Assembly (NCBI RefSeq): GCF_018860745.1
Contig: NZ_JAHKPY010000002.1
Span: 1-64,000, forward strand
Origin: Zobellia uliginosa
GTDB lineage: Bacteria; Bacteroidota; Bacteroidia; Flavobacteriales; Flavobacteriaceae
DNA: 64,000 nucleotides
Direction of reading: 5' to 3'
Program-made: the position numbers and the translations under genes
Notes under the pieces: model-generated
The model's input: only the letters and a program-made list of their open reading frames with translations
What the model was told of the DNA's origin: nothing
Databases searched by the model: none
In this document: positions 17,716 to 26,776 of the stretch, piece after piece
Layout: the number at the start of each line of letters is the position of its first letter
Position numbering within the stretch: the stretch's first letter is position 1

Positions 17716-18573
17716 ATGGAATTAACCAAATTAGACCAAGAACTTCAGACTTTATTAAGCAGTAATTTAGACCCTGATACAGATTCATGGTTGCATTCAA
17801 AACTAGAACAAATAATTAGTTCAAGTTCTACAAAAGATCTGTACATGACGTATAGCCTATTGGCTAGTAAAATAGATTCAGACACTATTCTGAATTTAAG
17901 TCCTGATACAGATGAAGTAACCGAGTATTTGCTTAAACAGAATGCTACCGTACTTCAAATAGCCCGCATTTATCTTTTATTGAAGGTGTTGAAGGCAGAT
18001 GGTGATTTTTTCGTACCTAAAGTGGCTAACCTTATTCAAGTAGCAGATATCGGAGAGCTGGAAACCTTCTTAAAATTTCTGATTCTGTTACCCGATTCCG
18101 AAAATTATAAGCAGACTGCAGTTGAGGCTTTACGAACGAATATTTCCACCATATTTAAAGCCATAAGTATGCAGAATCCATATCCCGCAAAATATTTTAA
18201 TGATCAACAATGGAACCAAATGTTCCTTAAAGCTGCTTTTATGCAGTTAGATCTTTCTGCCATTTTAAGTATTGATGAGCGAGCGAATAAGGATTTAACA
18301 CGAATTATATCTGATTACGCACATGAAAGGTGGGCGGCATCCAGAGAAATAGAGCCTTTGTTTTGGCGGCCTGTGGCAGCATTTTTAGATGAAACCTTGT
18401 TGAAAGATATGGAGTGCTTGTTCGCAAGTGATAATCTTGTTGAAAATAAAGTAGCGGCACTGTGTTGTTATAATTCTAAAGAGCCAAAAGCCAAAGAGTT
18501 ATTGGCCCAACACCCAAATTTAAAGGCTCAAGTAACGAATAAAGAAATTACCTGGAAAAATATAAAAGCTTAA
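17716..18573 (+). CDS. eboA: EboA domain protein
   Basis: A 285-aa soluble, helix-rich protein recognised as EboA mainly because it heads a complete ebo gene set; the motif SILSIDERANKDLTRIISDYAHERWAASR region (residues about 192-220) and the RPVAAFL stretch fit the family as I know it. No catalytic motif, signal peptide or membrane segment is visible. The start was set at ATG 17716 (MELTKLDQELQ) instead of the upstream in-frame TTG at 17680. The next gene starts 1 bp after its stop. Molecular function is unknown; known ebo clusters are linked to moving or processing a metabolite precursor. Confidence 0.85.
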   Translation: MELTKLDQELQTLLSSNLDPDTDSWLHSKLEQIISSSSTKDLYMTYSLLASKIDSDTILNLSPDTDEVTEYLLKQNATVLQIARIYLLLKVLKADGDFFVPKVANLIQVADIGELETFLKFLILLPDSENYKQTAVEALRTNISTIFKAISMQNPYPAKYFNDQQWNQMFLKAAFMQLDLSAILSIDERANKDLTRIISDYAHERWAASREIEPLFWRPVAAFLDETLLKDMECLFASDNLVENKVAALCCYNSKEPKAKELLAQHPNLKAQVTNKEITWKNIKA

Positions 18574-18574
18574 T

Positions 18575-19483
18575 ATGGAAGATAAAATGATGATAATAGA
18601 TCCGCATGTACACATGTCATCTAGAACTACGGACGATTATGAAGCGATGGCCGCGGCCGGAGTTGTTGCGGTAATAGAGCCTTCTTTTTGGATGGGACAG
18701 CCAAGGACTCAGGTAGGTTCTTTTCAAGATTATTACAGCAGTTTAGTAGGTTGGGAGCCGTTTAGAGCTAGTCAGTTTGGTATTCAGCATTATTGTACCA
18801 TCGGTTTAAATTCCAAAGAAGCAAATAATGAGGCTTTAGCGGAACAGGTTATTGAGCTTTTACCTCTATACCTGCACAAACAGAATGTGGTGGCCATAGG
18901 TGAGATAGGTTATGATGATCAAACTCCGGCAGAGGATAAATACTTCCGTATGCAGCTAGAAATGGCCAAGGAATTGGATATGGTGGTTCAGGTGCACACA
19001 CCACATCGTGATAAAAAGGCTGGTACGCTTAAAAGTATGGAAGTTTGTCTGGAACACGGCCTAGACCCTGCAAAGGTAGTTATTGACCACAATAACGAAG
19101 AAACCGTAAAAGAGGTTTTGGACAAAGGTTTTATTGCTGCATTTACCATCTACCCAAAAACAAAAATGGGTAATGAGCGTATGGTTGAAGTGGTTAAAAA
19201 GTTTGGAAGTACTAATATTATTGTAGATAGTTCTGCGGATTGGGGCGTTAGTGACCCTTTGGCCGTGCCAAAAACAGCAAATCTTATGCTGAAAAGAGGT
19301 ATTGCAAAAGAGGACGTTGTAAAAACCTGTTACCAAAATGCATTGGATATTTTTGGTTCTAACGGCAAAATGAAAGAGGAGCATTGGTTGAAATCCAAAG
19401 GAGTAAATCAAGCTCAACTTTTTAATGACAACAGTGTTTTAAGAGGACAAGAACCCAGAGTAGATTCTGATCAGATTACATAA
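18575..19483 (+). CDS. eboB: EboB, TatD-family metal-dependent hydrolase
   Basis: A TIM-barrel hydrolase of the TatD type, 302 aa. Metal-binding features are seen in order: IIDPHVHM (HxH near residue 10), IGEIGYDD (glutamate), VQVHTPHRDK, VVIDHNNEE and VDSSADWG. The substrate in ebo systems is not known. It overlaps eboC by one base (TAATG) and sits 1 bp after eboA, which argues for one operon. The variant motifs differ from the housekeeping TatD DNase, in keeping with a specialised role. Confidence 0.88.
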   Translation: MEDKMMIIDPHVHMSSRTTDDYEAMAAAGVVAVIEPSFWMGQPRTQVGSFQDYYSSLVGWEPFRASQFGIQHYCTIGLNSKEANNEALAEQVIELLPLYLHKQNVVAIGEIGYDDQTPAEDKYFRMQLEMAKELDMVVQVHTPHRDKKAGTLKSMEVCLEHGLDPAKVVIDHNNEETVKEVLDKGFIAAFTIYPKTKMGNERMVEVVKKFGSTNIIVDSSADWGVSDPLAVPKTANLMLKRGIAKEDVVKTCYQNALDIFGSNGKMKEEHWLKSKGVNQAQLFNDNSVLRGQEPRVDSDQIT

Positions 19484-20385
19484 TGAATTCCACATTTCTT
19501 GGATATGCGCGATTGGCAAGACCTGCTAACTTACCAACTGCCGCCGCCGATATTTTGGCCGGTGTAGCTATTGGAGGTGTTTTTGCAAGCGGTGTAACAT
19601 CAGATTTTTTAGGTTCAGTGTTGTTTACGCATATCTTGTGCCTTATGTTTTCATCCGTTTTTTTATATGCGGGCGGGGTAATCCTTAATGATGTTTTCGA
19701 CTTTAAAATAGATCAAGTAGAACGGCCAGAACGGCCTATCCCTAGCGGAGTTGTGCCGATAGCGGCTGCAACGCTATATGGTTCAATTACTTTGGTTATC
19801 GGAATTCTGTTGGCCTTTTTGGTATCGAGTATTTCAGGTGGTGTTGCCTTTGCGCTTGCTATGGCTATACTTTTATATGACGGCATTGCCAAAAAGTATG
19901 ATTTTTTTGGTCCTTTGAGTATGGGTTTGTGTAGAGGGATAAACCTCCTATTGGGAATGTCCATTTTAGGAGATTTCAATTACTGGTTTATGGCCATTAT
20001 CCCTATTGTGTATATCTTCGCTATTACATTGATTAGTAGGGGGGAAGTGCATGGTGAAAACAAAAACCACATCGTGCTGGCAGGTGTACTTTATGGTATG
20101 GTGATTTTGGCCGTTGCATCTATAGCATTTTTATATACGGATGACCTAATATTTTCGTTATTGTTTCTAGTAGTGTTTGCGTTCACGGTGTTAAGACCTT
20201 TGGTCAAAGCCCATTCCGTAAACTCTCCTGAGAATATTAAAAAAGCGGTTATGGCAGGAGTTATATCGCTTATATTGCTAGATGCATCTGTAGCTGTTGC
20301 ATTTTCAGATTGGTGGTATGGTTTGATAATACTGGCCTTATTGCCTATTTCTAAGGGCCTGTCTAAATTATTTGCCGTTACTTAA
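19483..20385 (+). CDS. eboC: EboC, UbiA-like membrane prenyltransferase
   Basis: An integral membrane protein of the UbiA superfamily, about 300 aa with eight or nine hydrophobic segments. The first prenyl-diphosphate Asp motif appears as NDVFDFKIDQVERPERPIPSG (NDxxDxxxD, about residues 70-90), and a second region YDGIAKKYDFFGPLSMG (about residue 130) stands in place of the second motif. It could attach a prenyl chain to a small aromatic or polar acceptor in the membrane. It starts inside the stop of eboB. This is the only multi-pass protein among the six ebo products. Confidence 0.9.
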   Translation: MNSTFLGYARLARPANLPTAAADILAGVAIGGVFASGVTSDFLGSVLFTHILCLMFSSVFLYAGGVILNDVFDFKIDQVERPERPIPSGVVPIAAATLYGSITLVIGILLAFLVSSISGGVAFALAMAILLYDGIAKKYDFFGPLSMGLCRGINLLLGMSILGDFNYWFMAIIPIVYIFAITLISRGEVHGENKNHIVLAGVLYGMVILAVASIAFLYTDDLIFSLLFLVVFAFTVLRPLVKAHSVNSPENIKKAVMAGVISLILLDASVAVAFSDWWYGLIILALLPISKGLSKLFAVT

Positions 20386-20417
20386 GGTCAATTGTATTGG
20401 CGTTCAAAATAAATTCG

Positions 20418-21578
20418 ATGTTTAAAACAATAGAACAGAAATTTGAGGTTTCATATCAATATGGCCTCCACTTTACCGAAAACTTGTTCGGTATAAAAAA
20501 CACCTTGTTCAGGGATGTTATCAAAGCTTATAAGAATGAGCCTGTAAAATTACTCTTTGTGATTGATGATGGTGTGGCCGAGGCTCACCCGGAATTAATA
20601 CAAAACATTAAAACCTACTGTCTGCAATACCAAGAGAATCTGTTGCATACTAAAAGTATGGTCGTTCAAGGTGGTGAGACTTGTAAAAATGATGAGAGTC
20701 AGGTTGAGGCTATTCTAAAAGCGGTTAGTGAATACGCTATTTGCAGGCATTCTTTTGTAGTTGTAATTGGCGGCGGTGCGGTTATTGATATGGCAGGTTA
20801 TGCCGCGGCAATTGCCCATAGAGGTGTAAAACTAATACGTATACCAACAACGGTATTATCTCAGGATGATTCTGCGGTAGGGGTTAAGAATAGTGTGAAT
20901 GCCTTTGGGAAGAAGAATTTTATTGGAACTTTCGCTCCTCCGTTCGCTATAATTAATGATACGGATTTTTTAAAAACCTTGGAGCAGCGCGATTGGATAT
21001 CCGGTATTTCGGAAGCTCTAAAAGTAGCACTGATTAAAGATGATGTCTTTTTTGAATATTTGGAAAAAAACGCTCATTTATTAAGAGAGAGAAATATGGA
21101 AGCTATGCAGTACACCATCTATAGGTGTGCCGAAATGCATATGCATCATATAGCACAGGGTGGAGACCCGTTTGAGAGTGGTTCTTCCAGACCATTGGAT
21201 TTTGGACATTGGGCAGCCCATAAATTAGAATATATGACCAATTATGCACTGCGTCATGGTGAAGCGGTTGCAAAAGGAATTGTTCTAGATGTTGCCTATG
21301 CTCATTTAGTCGGTTTGATAAATGAGTCCGATTTAAATCGTGTAGTGCAGGTTTTTCAGAATATAGGTTTTGATTTGAGTTTTCCGTTATCTTCTGAGAA
21401 AGAAGTAAACGAGTTGCTGAATGGAATAGAAGAATTTCGGGAGCACTTAGGTGGGGAACTCACGATAACGTTAATTTCTGATATTGGCGTAAAATATGAT
21501 GTTCACGAAATTGATAGGGGAACCATGAAAAATGCATTGGACTTGGTAAACGAAATTTCAAAACTTAAAGTAAAATAG
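20418..21578 (+). CDS. eboD: EboD, 3-dehydroquinate synthase-like protein
   Basis: Sugar-phosphate-cyclase/dehydroquinate-synthase fold. NAD-binding VIGGGAVIDMAGYAAA lies near residue 115, followed by RIPTTVLSQDDSAVGVK, where housekeeping AroB has a GGKTG-type loop; metal ligands are likely in EALKVALI, the GSSRPLDFGHWAAHKLE histidine and the LRHGEAVAKG histidine. It is therefore a cyclase homologue that may act on a different sugar phosphate. ATG 20418 (MFKTIEQKFEVSY) is preferred to TTG 20397. It ends 1 bp before eboE. Confidence 0.9.
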   Translation: MFKTIEQKFEVSYQYGLHFTENLFGIKNTLFRDVIKAYKNEPVKLLFVIDDGVAEAHPELIQNIKTYCLQYQENLLHTKSMVVQGGETCKNDESQVEAILKAVSEYAICRHSFVVVIGGGAVIDMAGYAAAIAHRGVKLIRIPTTVLSQDDSAVGVKNSVNAFGKKNFIGTFAPPFAIINDTDFLKTLEQRDWISGISEALKVALIKDDVFFEYLEKNAHLLRERNMEAMQYTIYRCAEMHMHHIAQGGDPFESGSSRPLDFGHWAAHKLEYMTNYALRHGEAVAKGIVLDVAYAHLVGLINESDLNRVVQVFQNIGFDLSFPLSSEKEVNELLNGIEEFREHLGGELTITLISDIGVKYDVHEIDRGTMKNALDLVNEISKLKVK

Positions 21579-21579
21579 C

Positions 21580-22773
21580 TTGCGCATAGATAAAAATTTT
21601 CAACTTACATATTGTACCAATATCCACCCAGGATTTGATTGGAAGACCACTTTTGATAGTCTAAAGAATCACGTTCCGCAGATTAAGCAAAAAGTAGCTC
21701 CCAGCAAGCCTTTCGGTTTGGGGTTGCGTTTATCCAATAAAGCGAGTGAGGAACTTGCTTTGGATTCGAATCTTGCTGAATTTCAACAATGGCTGAGTGA
21801 AAACGAGGTATATGTTTTTACCATGAACGGTTTTCCGTATGGTAATTTTCACAACGAACGCGTTAAGGATGATGTGCATGCGCCAGATTGGACCGCGCAG
21901 GAAAGGTTGACATATACTAGGCGTATGTTCGATCAGTTAGCGGCTTTGCTTCCTGAAGGTAATACGGGTGGAATTTCAACGTCTCCAGTAAGCTATAAAT
22001 ATTGGCATGCTACAGAAGAAGCGACTAAAACAGCTTTTGAAACGGGAGCAAAAAATATGCTCGAAGTTGCCACCCATCTACATAAAATAGAACAAGAAAC
22101 CGGAAAATATCTACATTTGGATATAGAGCCGGAGCCTGATGGTATGTTGGAGAATAGTGATGAGGTTCTTCAATTTTTCGCTGATTATTTATTGCCTATT
22201 GGTGTTGCCCTAATAGGTGAAAAATTAGGGTTGGATGCTGAAGCTGCAAAGAAATTGATTCACCGTTACCTTACCGTGTGCTATGATATTTGCCATTTTT
22301 CATTAGCTTACGAAGAGCCAACGGACACTTTTGAAAAATTGGAAAAAGCGGGAATTGCAATAGGGAAAATTCAAGTGAGTGCTGCTTTAAAAATTCTTTC
22401 AAATCCGTCAGGGAATGATGAAATTTGGGAAGCTTTGGCACTTTTTGATGAGCCTACCTATTTACACCAAGTAACTGAAAAGGTGAGTGGTAAGGTAAAA
22501 ACCTATAATGATTTGCCTATTGTTCTTGAACATAAAAGGGAATTTGAAGAATTACGCGCACATTTTCACGTGCCTATTTTTTTAGAACGTTTTGGAGCTT
22601 TGAATTCTACCCAAGACCATATTCTAAAAGTGATGAAATATTTAAAGGAACACCCTGTTTCCGAACATTTGGAAATTGAGACCTACACTTGGGATGTTCT
22701 CCCATCTGCTTTAAAGAGAGACCTTTCCGAGTCTATTATAAGGGAGATTGATTGGTTTGTAGATAAGTTTTAG
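21580..22773 (+). CDS. eboE: EboE, TIM-barrel metabolite traffic protein
   Basis: A 397-aa protein matching the EboE family (QLTYCTNIHPGFDWKTTFDSL at the start, then MNGFPYGNFHNERVKDDVHAPDW near residue 80 and LDIEPEPDG near residue 180). It has a sugar-isomerase-like xylose isomerase/TIM-barrel look with acidic and histidine residues (CYDICHF, EIETYTWDV). The only plausible start is TTG at 21580, because the next ATG would remove the conserved N-terminus. It sits 1 bp after eboD and 3 bp before eboF. Confidence 0.88.
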   Translation: MRIDKNFQLTYCTNIHPGFDWKTTFDSLKNHVPQIKQKVAPSKPFGLGLRLSNKASEELALDSNLAEFQQWLSENEVYVFTMNGFPYGNFHNERVKDDVHAPDWTAQERLTYTRRMFDQLAALLPEGNTGGISTSPVSYKYWHATEEATKTAFETGAKNMLEVATHLHKIEQETGKYLHLDIEPEPDGMLENSDEVLQFFADYLLPIGVALIGEKLGLDAEAAKKLIHRYLTVCYDICHFSLAYEEPTDTFEKLEKAGIAIGKIQVSAALKILSNPSGNDEIWEALALFDEPTYLHQVTEKVSGKVKTYNDLPIVLEHKREFEELRAHFHVPIFLERFGALNSTQDHILKVMKYLKEHPVSEHLEIETYTWDVLPSALKRDLSESIIREIDWFVDKF

Positions 22774-22776
22774 AAG

Positions 22777-24156
22777 ATGAAGAAAACGCTAGTGATTAAT
22801 GTTGTGGGCTTGACGCAACGTCTTATTGGGGAGCATACCCCATTTATAGAATCCTTTCTTAAAAAGGGAAAATCTGCTTACATAAATCCTGTTTTGCCAG
22901 CAGTAACTTGTTCTGCACAATCCACTTATTTGACGGGGAAAACTCCTGACGAACATGGTATTGTCGGGAATGGTTGGTATTTTAAAGATGAGTGTGAAGT
23001 TAAATTTTGGCGTCAGTCAAATAAACTGGTGGAAAGCGATAAACTTTGGGACGAACTAAAAAAACAGGATGAACATTTTACCTGTGCGAACCATTTTTGG
23101 TGGTACAATATGTACTCTACCGTAGATTATAGCTTAACGCCCAGACCTAATTATTTGGCCGATGGCAGAAAAATACCGGATGTGTATTCTTATCCTCCCG
23201 AGTTGAGGGATACGTTACAGGGTGAGCTGGGTACTTTTCCATTATTTCAGTTTTGGGGTCCTAAAACCTCTATAAAATCCAGCAAATGGATTGCTGATGC
23301 GGCTATTCGTACGGATGAGATGCATAATCCTACTTTGTCTTTGGTTTATCTTCCGCATTTGGATTATAACTTACAGCGCCACGGACTCAATTTTGAAAAA
23401 ATCAAAAAAGACTTAAAAGAGATAGATGGAGTAGTGGAGCATCTGGTAAAACATTTTGAGAAGCGAAATACAAGAATTGTACTGCTGTCTGAATATGGTA
23501 TTACCGATGTAAATAACCCTATTCATTTAAACAGAATCTTACGTTCCAAAGGCTATATTGCTATTAGGGAAGAACGCGGACTTGAACTTTTGGATGCAGG
23601 TCAGAGCAAGGCTTTTGCTGTAGCAGACCATCAAATTGCACATATTTATTTAAATGACCCTGCCGTAAAGCTAGAGGTAAAGGCTTTGTTAGAAACAGTT
23701 TCCGGAGTTGAAAAAGTACTAACAGGAGAAGAATTGGAAAAAGCCAATTTAAATCATGAAAGAAGTGGAGACCTTGTTGTGGTTGCCGATGCCGATTCAT
23801 GGTTTACCTATTATTTTTGGTTGGATGATGCTAAAGCGCCGGATTATGCCCGAATGGTAGATATACATAAAAAACCAGGTTATGATCCAGTTGAGATGTT
23901 GACTGACCCGAAAGATAAATTGGTAATGGCGAAGGTTATTGTCAAGTTACTTAAGAAAAAAATGGGATTCAGAACGGTAATGAATATCATTCCGTTGGAT
24001 GCTACGTTAGTTAAAGGATCCCATGGCCGAATACCGGAAGATAAAGCTGATTTCCCGATTTTAATTACGGATCAAATAAATTCCTCATTTAATGATGATA
24101 TTGAAGCTACGGATGTGTTTGGGATTTTAAAAAACCATATAATGGAAGAAGTATGA
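22777..24156 (+). CDS. eboF: EboF, alkaline phosphatase-superfamily protein
   Basis: A 459-aa member of the nucleotide pyrophosphatase/phosphodiesterase branch of the alkaline phosphatase superfamily. The nucleophile region is PAVTCSAQSTYLTGKTPDEHG (residues about 46-66) and late histidine ligands are in VADHQIAH and KGSHGRIPED. However, the first metal motif (usually IDGLR) reads VVGLTQR, and the motif usually written SDHGM reads SEYGI, so several canonical metal ligands differ. No signal peptide is seen, so the protein is probably cytoplasmic or peripheral to the inner membrane. Its stop overlaps the start of the TMEM220 gene by four bases. Confidence 0.88.
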   Translation: MKKTLVINVVGLTQRLIGEHTPFIESFLKKGKSAYINPVLPAVTCSAQSTYLTGKTPDEHGIVGNGWYFKDECEVKFWRQSNKLVESDKLWDELKKQDEHFTCANHFWWYNMYSTVDYSLTPRPNYLADGRKIPDVYSYPPELRDTLQGELGTFPLFQFWGPKTSIKSSKWIADAAIRTDEMHNPTLSLVYLPHLDYNLQRHGLNFEKIKKDLKEIDGVVEHLVKHFEKRNTRIVLLSEYGITDVNNPIHLNRILRSKGYIAIREERGLELLDAGQSKAFAVADHQIAHIYLNDPAVKLEVKALLETVSGVEKVLTGEELEKANLNHERSGDLVVVADADSWFTYYFWLDDAKAPDYARMVDIHKKPGYDPVEMLTDPKDKLVMAKVIVKLLKKKMGFRTVMNIIPLDATLVKGSHGRIPEDKADFPILITDQINSSFNDDIEATDVFGILKNHIMEEV

Positions 24157-24530
24157 AGTATTTCTTTAAAATATTGAGTTCTGTATTTGCGGTCCTTTTT
24201 GCTTGGGCGGCTTACCTACAATATAATGATCCAGATGCTACTACTTGGTATATTATTTACGGTTTAGCTGCTTTAGCGTCATTACTTTTTGTAGTTAACC
24301 GTTTGACTTTTACTATAGCAACCTTTTTTTGTTTATTGGCCATGATAGGTGCTTATAAACAATGGCCTGTGCAATTTGAGGGTTTTACTATTGGAGAAGG
24401 AGATATAGAGAATATTGAACGCGGTAGAGAAGCTTGTGGTTTGCTGATTATAGCAGTAATTATGCTGGTATACGCACTGCGAATTCGCTTTGTAAAAAGG
24501 ATTAAAGGTCTAAGTCAAAAGTTTTTCTGA
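24153..24530 (+). CDS. TMEM220-family membrane protein at the end of the ebo operon
   Basis: A 125-aa protein with four predicted membrane helices and the family motif AAYLQYNDPDATTWYIIYG (residues about 19-37), which identifies the transmembrane 220 group. Function is unknown. Its ATG overlaps the eboF stop by four bases, so it is translated as part of the ebo transcript. Its last 29 bp overlap the 3' end of dnaX, which runs the other way. Confidence 0.88.
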   Translation: MKYFFKILSSVFAVLFAWAAYLQYNDPDATTWYIIYGLAALASLLFVVNRLTFTIATFFCLLAMIGAYKQWPVQFEGFTIGEGDIENIERGREACGLLIIAVIMLVYALRIRFVKRIKGLSQKFF

Positions 24531-26334
24531 GTAAATCTATCGCTGGATTTTTCTCCCTAAGTTTTTCGTATTTTTCTTCAGGTGTAAAAGCGAATTTTTT
24601 AGCTACACTTTCGTTGACTGTAATTTTTAGTTCAATGAAGTAGTTGTTTAAGTTTCGCCTTAGGTGCTCCATAAGCCCGTATTGCTCCCGCTCAATTTCT
24701 TTTTTCATAGTGCCGTTTGGAAGTTCTATCCAAATGGTCTTGTCCTGAACTAATTTAGGTATATCTGCATTGAGGTTGGAAGCTAGAATTTTCTTTCCTT
24801 CCAAATCGATTTTATCAACAAAATCCGCCCAATGTTTTTGCATTTCCTCTTCGGTAAAAGCATCCTTTGGTAGTTTGCTTTCGTCAATAGTTTCGTCTTT
24901 GCGACTAAGCTCGTGTTCTTTTTTTGCTTTTAAACTAGAAATAGAAAGTCCGGATACTCGTTTTCCTCCACCTATATTAAGCTTTTTTGCGGGTGTGGCT
25001 TTGGGTTGAGGGGCTGCGGTTTCTTCTATTTTAGGTTCGGCAACAGCTATAGAACTAGGTGTTCTTGTTGTTTCTTCTTTTTGGTACTGTGGACTTTCCT
25101 GTTTTTTAGTTGTTACAGCTGTTTCTGGAGTAGCTGGTTTGGGCTGTTCCTGAGCCGGTGTTGAAGTTTGTGCCTGAGTTTTTGCAGGAGAATTATTTCC
25201 TTTAAAAAAAGAAGCAGGTGCTATAAAATCGATAGTGGAACCGTCTAGGACGTCAGATTCAGAATTTTTTTTTTCTGCCTCAAATCCAATCGAAGCTAAT
25301 TTCATTAAGGTAAGTTCAACCAGCAGCCGTTGGTTTTTACTGGTTTTATATTTTAAATCGCAGTCATTGGCGATGTTTAAAGCTTGCAGTAAGAACTGCA
25401 TCCCTGTCTTTTTTGACTGTTCCAGGTAGTTTTGCTTGGCCACGTCACCAACTTCCAGCAAGTTAATCGTGTCTTGATGTTGACAAACCATTAAATCCCT
25501 AAAATGAGAAGCTAAACCACTTATAAAGTGATGTCCGTCAAAACCTAGGGATAAGGTCTTATTGAATAAAAGTAGCAACTGCGGAATGTTGTGCTCCAAA
25601 ATTAAATCGGTTGCCGAGAAATAGGTATCGTAATCAAGAACATTAAGGTTCTCAGTAACTGCTTTTCTAGTTAGTTCTTTGCCTGAAAAGCTAACTACCC
25701 TGTCAAAAATAGAAAGGGCATCTCTCATGGCGCCATCTGCCTTTTGAGCTATAATATGCAACGCATCATCATCAGCGACAATACCTTGATTTTCAGCAAT
25801 ATATTTCAAATATTCAGCAGCGTCTTTAACTGTAATTCGCTTAAAATCAAATATTTGACAACGAGAAAGTATCGTTGGTATGATTTTGTGTTTCTCCGTG
25901 GTAGCCAAGATAAAAATGGCATGCTTTGGCGGTTCTTCAAGTGTTTTTAGAAAAGCGTTGAAGGCCGATTGAGAGAGCATGTGTACCTCATCTATAATAT
26001 ATACCTTGTATTTACCAACCTGTGGCGGTATACGAACCTGGTCTATAAGATTACGAATATCATCAACAGAGTTATTTGAGGCTGCATCGAGCTCAAAAAT
26101 ATTAAAAGCAAAATCCTCACCTTCCTTTTCTGTACCATCAGAATTTATCTGTTTGGCCAAAATACGGGCACAAGTAGTTTTGCCAACACCACGCGGACCG
26201 CAGAACAATAGCGCCTGCGCCAAATGATTGTGCTCAATGGCATTGGTCAACGTATTGGTAATGGCCTGTTGCCCCACAACATCTCTAAATGTCTGAGGTC
26301 TATACTTACGTGCCGATACAATAAAGGGTTCCAA
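24502..26334 (-). CDS. dnaX: DNA polymerase III subunit gamma/tau
   Basis: AAA+ clamp-loader ATPase of the replisome. Walker A GPRGVGKTTCAR is near residue 46, Walker B IIDEVHMLS near residue 114, and the SRC sensor motif ILSRCQIF near residue 157. The region from about 400 to 480 is a low-complexity Pro/Thr/Ala/Gln linker typical of tau, followed by a C-terminal domain. The zinc-binding module (four cysteines) that normally follows Walker A is absent: the sequence runs from AKQINSDGTEKEGEDFAFNI straight into the IFELDAASNN motif. Length is 610 aa. Confidence 0.95.
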   Translation of the reverse strand: MEPFIVSARKYRPQTFRDVVGQQAITNTLTNAIEHNHLAQALLFCGPRGVGKTTCARILAKQINSDGTEKEGEDFAFNIFELDAASNNSVDDIRNLIDQVRIPPQVGKYKVYIIDEVHMLSQSAFNAFLKTLEEPPKHAIFILATTEKHKIIPTILSRCQIFDFKRITVKDAAEYLKYIAENQGIVADDDALHIIAQKADGAMRDALSIFDRVVSFSGKELTRKAVTENLNVLDYDTYFSATDLILEHNIPQLLLLFNKTLSLGFDGHHFISGLASHFRDLMVCQHQDTINLLEVGDVAKQNYLEQSKKTGMQFLLQALNIANDCDLKYKTSKNQRLLVELTLMKLASIGFEAEKKNSESDVLDGSTIDFIAPASFFKGNNSPAKTQAQTSTPAQEQPKPATPETAVTTKKQESPQYQKEETTRTPSSIAVAEPKIEETAAPQPKATPAKKLNIGGGKRVSGLSISSLKAKKEHELSRKDETIDESKLPKDAFTEEEMQKHWADFVDKIDLEGKKILASNLNADIPKLVQDKTIWIELPNGTMKKEIEREQYGLMEHLRRNLNNYFIELKITVNESVAKKFAFTPEEKYEKLREKNPAIDLLRKTFDLDL

Positions 26335-26374
26335 AAAAAACTTATGGTTTAGAATTTACATCAACTCAATTATA

Positions 26375-26382
26375 CAAATATA
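26375..26382 (-). promoter_or_regulatory. Candidate -7 element for dnaX
   Basis: Reverse-strand TATATTTG fits TANNTTTG and lies about 41 bp before the dnaX start; the -33 position is not conserved. Confidence 0.4.
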
Positions 26383-26447
26383 AAATAAGGAATGGTAAGT
26401 GCCTTTTATTTCGATAGGATAAAGTCTTTATTTATCAACAATTGTAC

Positions 26448-26455
26448 TAATTTTG
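26448..26455 (+). promoter_or_regulatory. -7 element of the rnpB promoter
   Basis: TAATTTTG matches TANNTTTG, placing the transcription start at about 26461-26463, exactly where the RNase P RNA begins. Confidence 0.65.
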
Positions 26456-26459
26456 CACG

Positions 26460-26768
26460 TTAAGCAGGCCGCCTTATCGCTGCCGTGAAAACGGGAGAGG
26501 AAAGTCCGGACACCATAGTGCAGCATAGCGGGTAACGCCCGTCATCCGTTTAACGGAAAGGACAAGTGCAGCAGAAAGTATGTACAGGTAATGCTGTAGT
26601 GAAACCAGGTAAACTCTATGCGGTGAAACGTCATGTAAATCGGTGCTTGAGGGCTGCACGCCCGAGCCGAAGGGTAGGCGGTTTGAGACTAATAGTAATG
26701 TTAGTACTAGATAAATGATAGGGAAGGTCCTTTGGGCTTAACAGAATCCGGCTTATGGCCTGCTTATT
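26460..26768 (+). ncRNA. rnpB: RNase P RNA component
   Basis: Bacterial type A RNase P RNA. The conserved core segments are present: GAGAGGAAAGTCCGGAC near the 5' end (26495-26511) and ACAGAATCCGGCTTAT near the 3' end (26741-26756), whose TCCGG/CCGGA partners form the P4 helix, with GTGCAGCAGAAAG and GAAACC elements between. The 5' AAGCAGGCCG pairs with the 3' CGGCTTATGGCCTGCTT to form the outer helix. Ends are set from this pairing and are uncertain by a few bases. The RNA cuts the 5' leader from tRNA precursors. Confidence 0.95.
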
Positions 26769-26776
26769 TTTTTACC

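Noticed and set aside
26474-26659. Reverse-strand frame of 61 codons
   Set aside because: It lies inside the RNase P RNA gene on the opposite strand.
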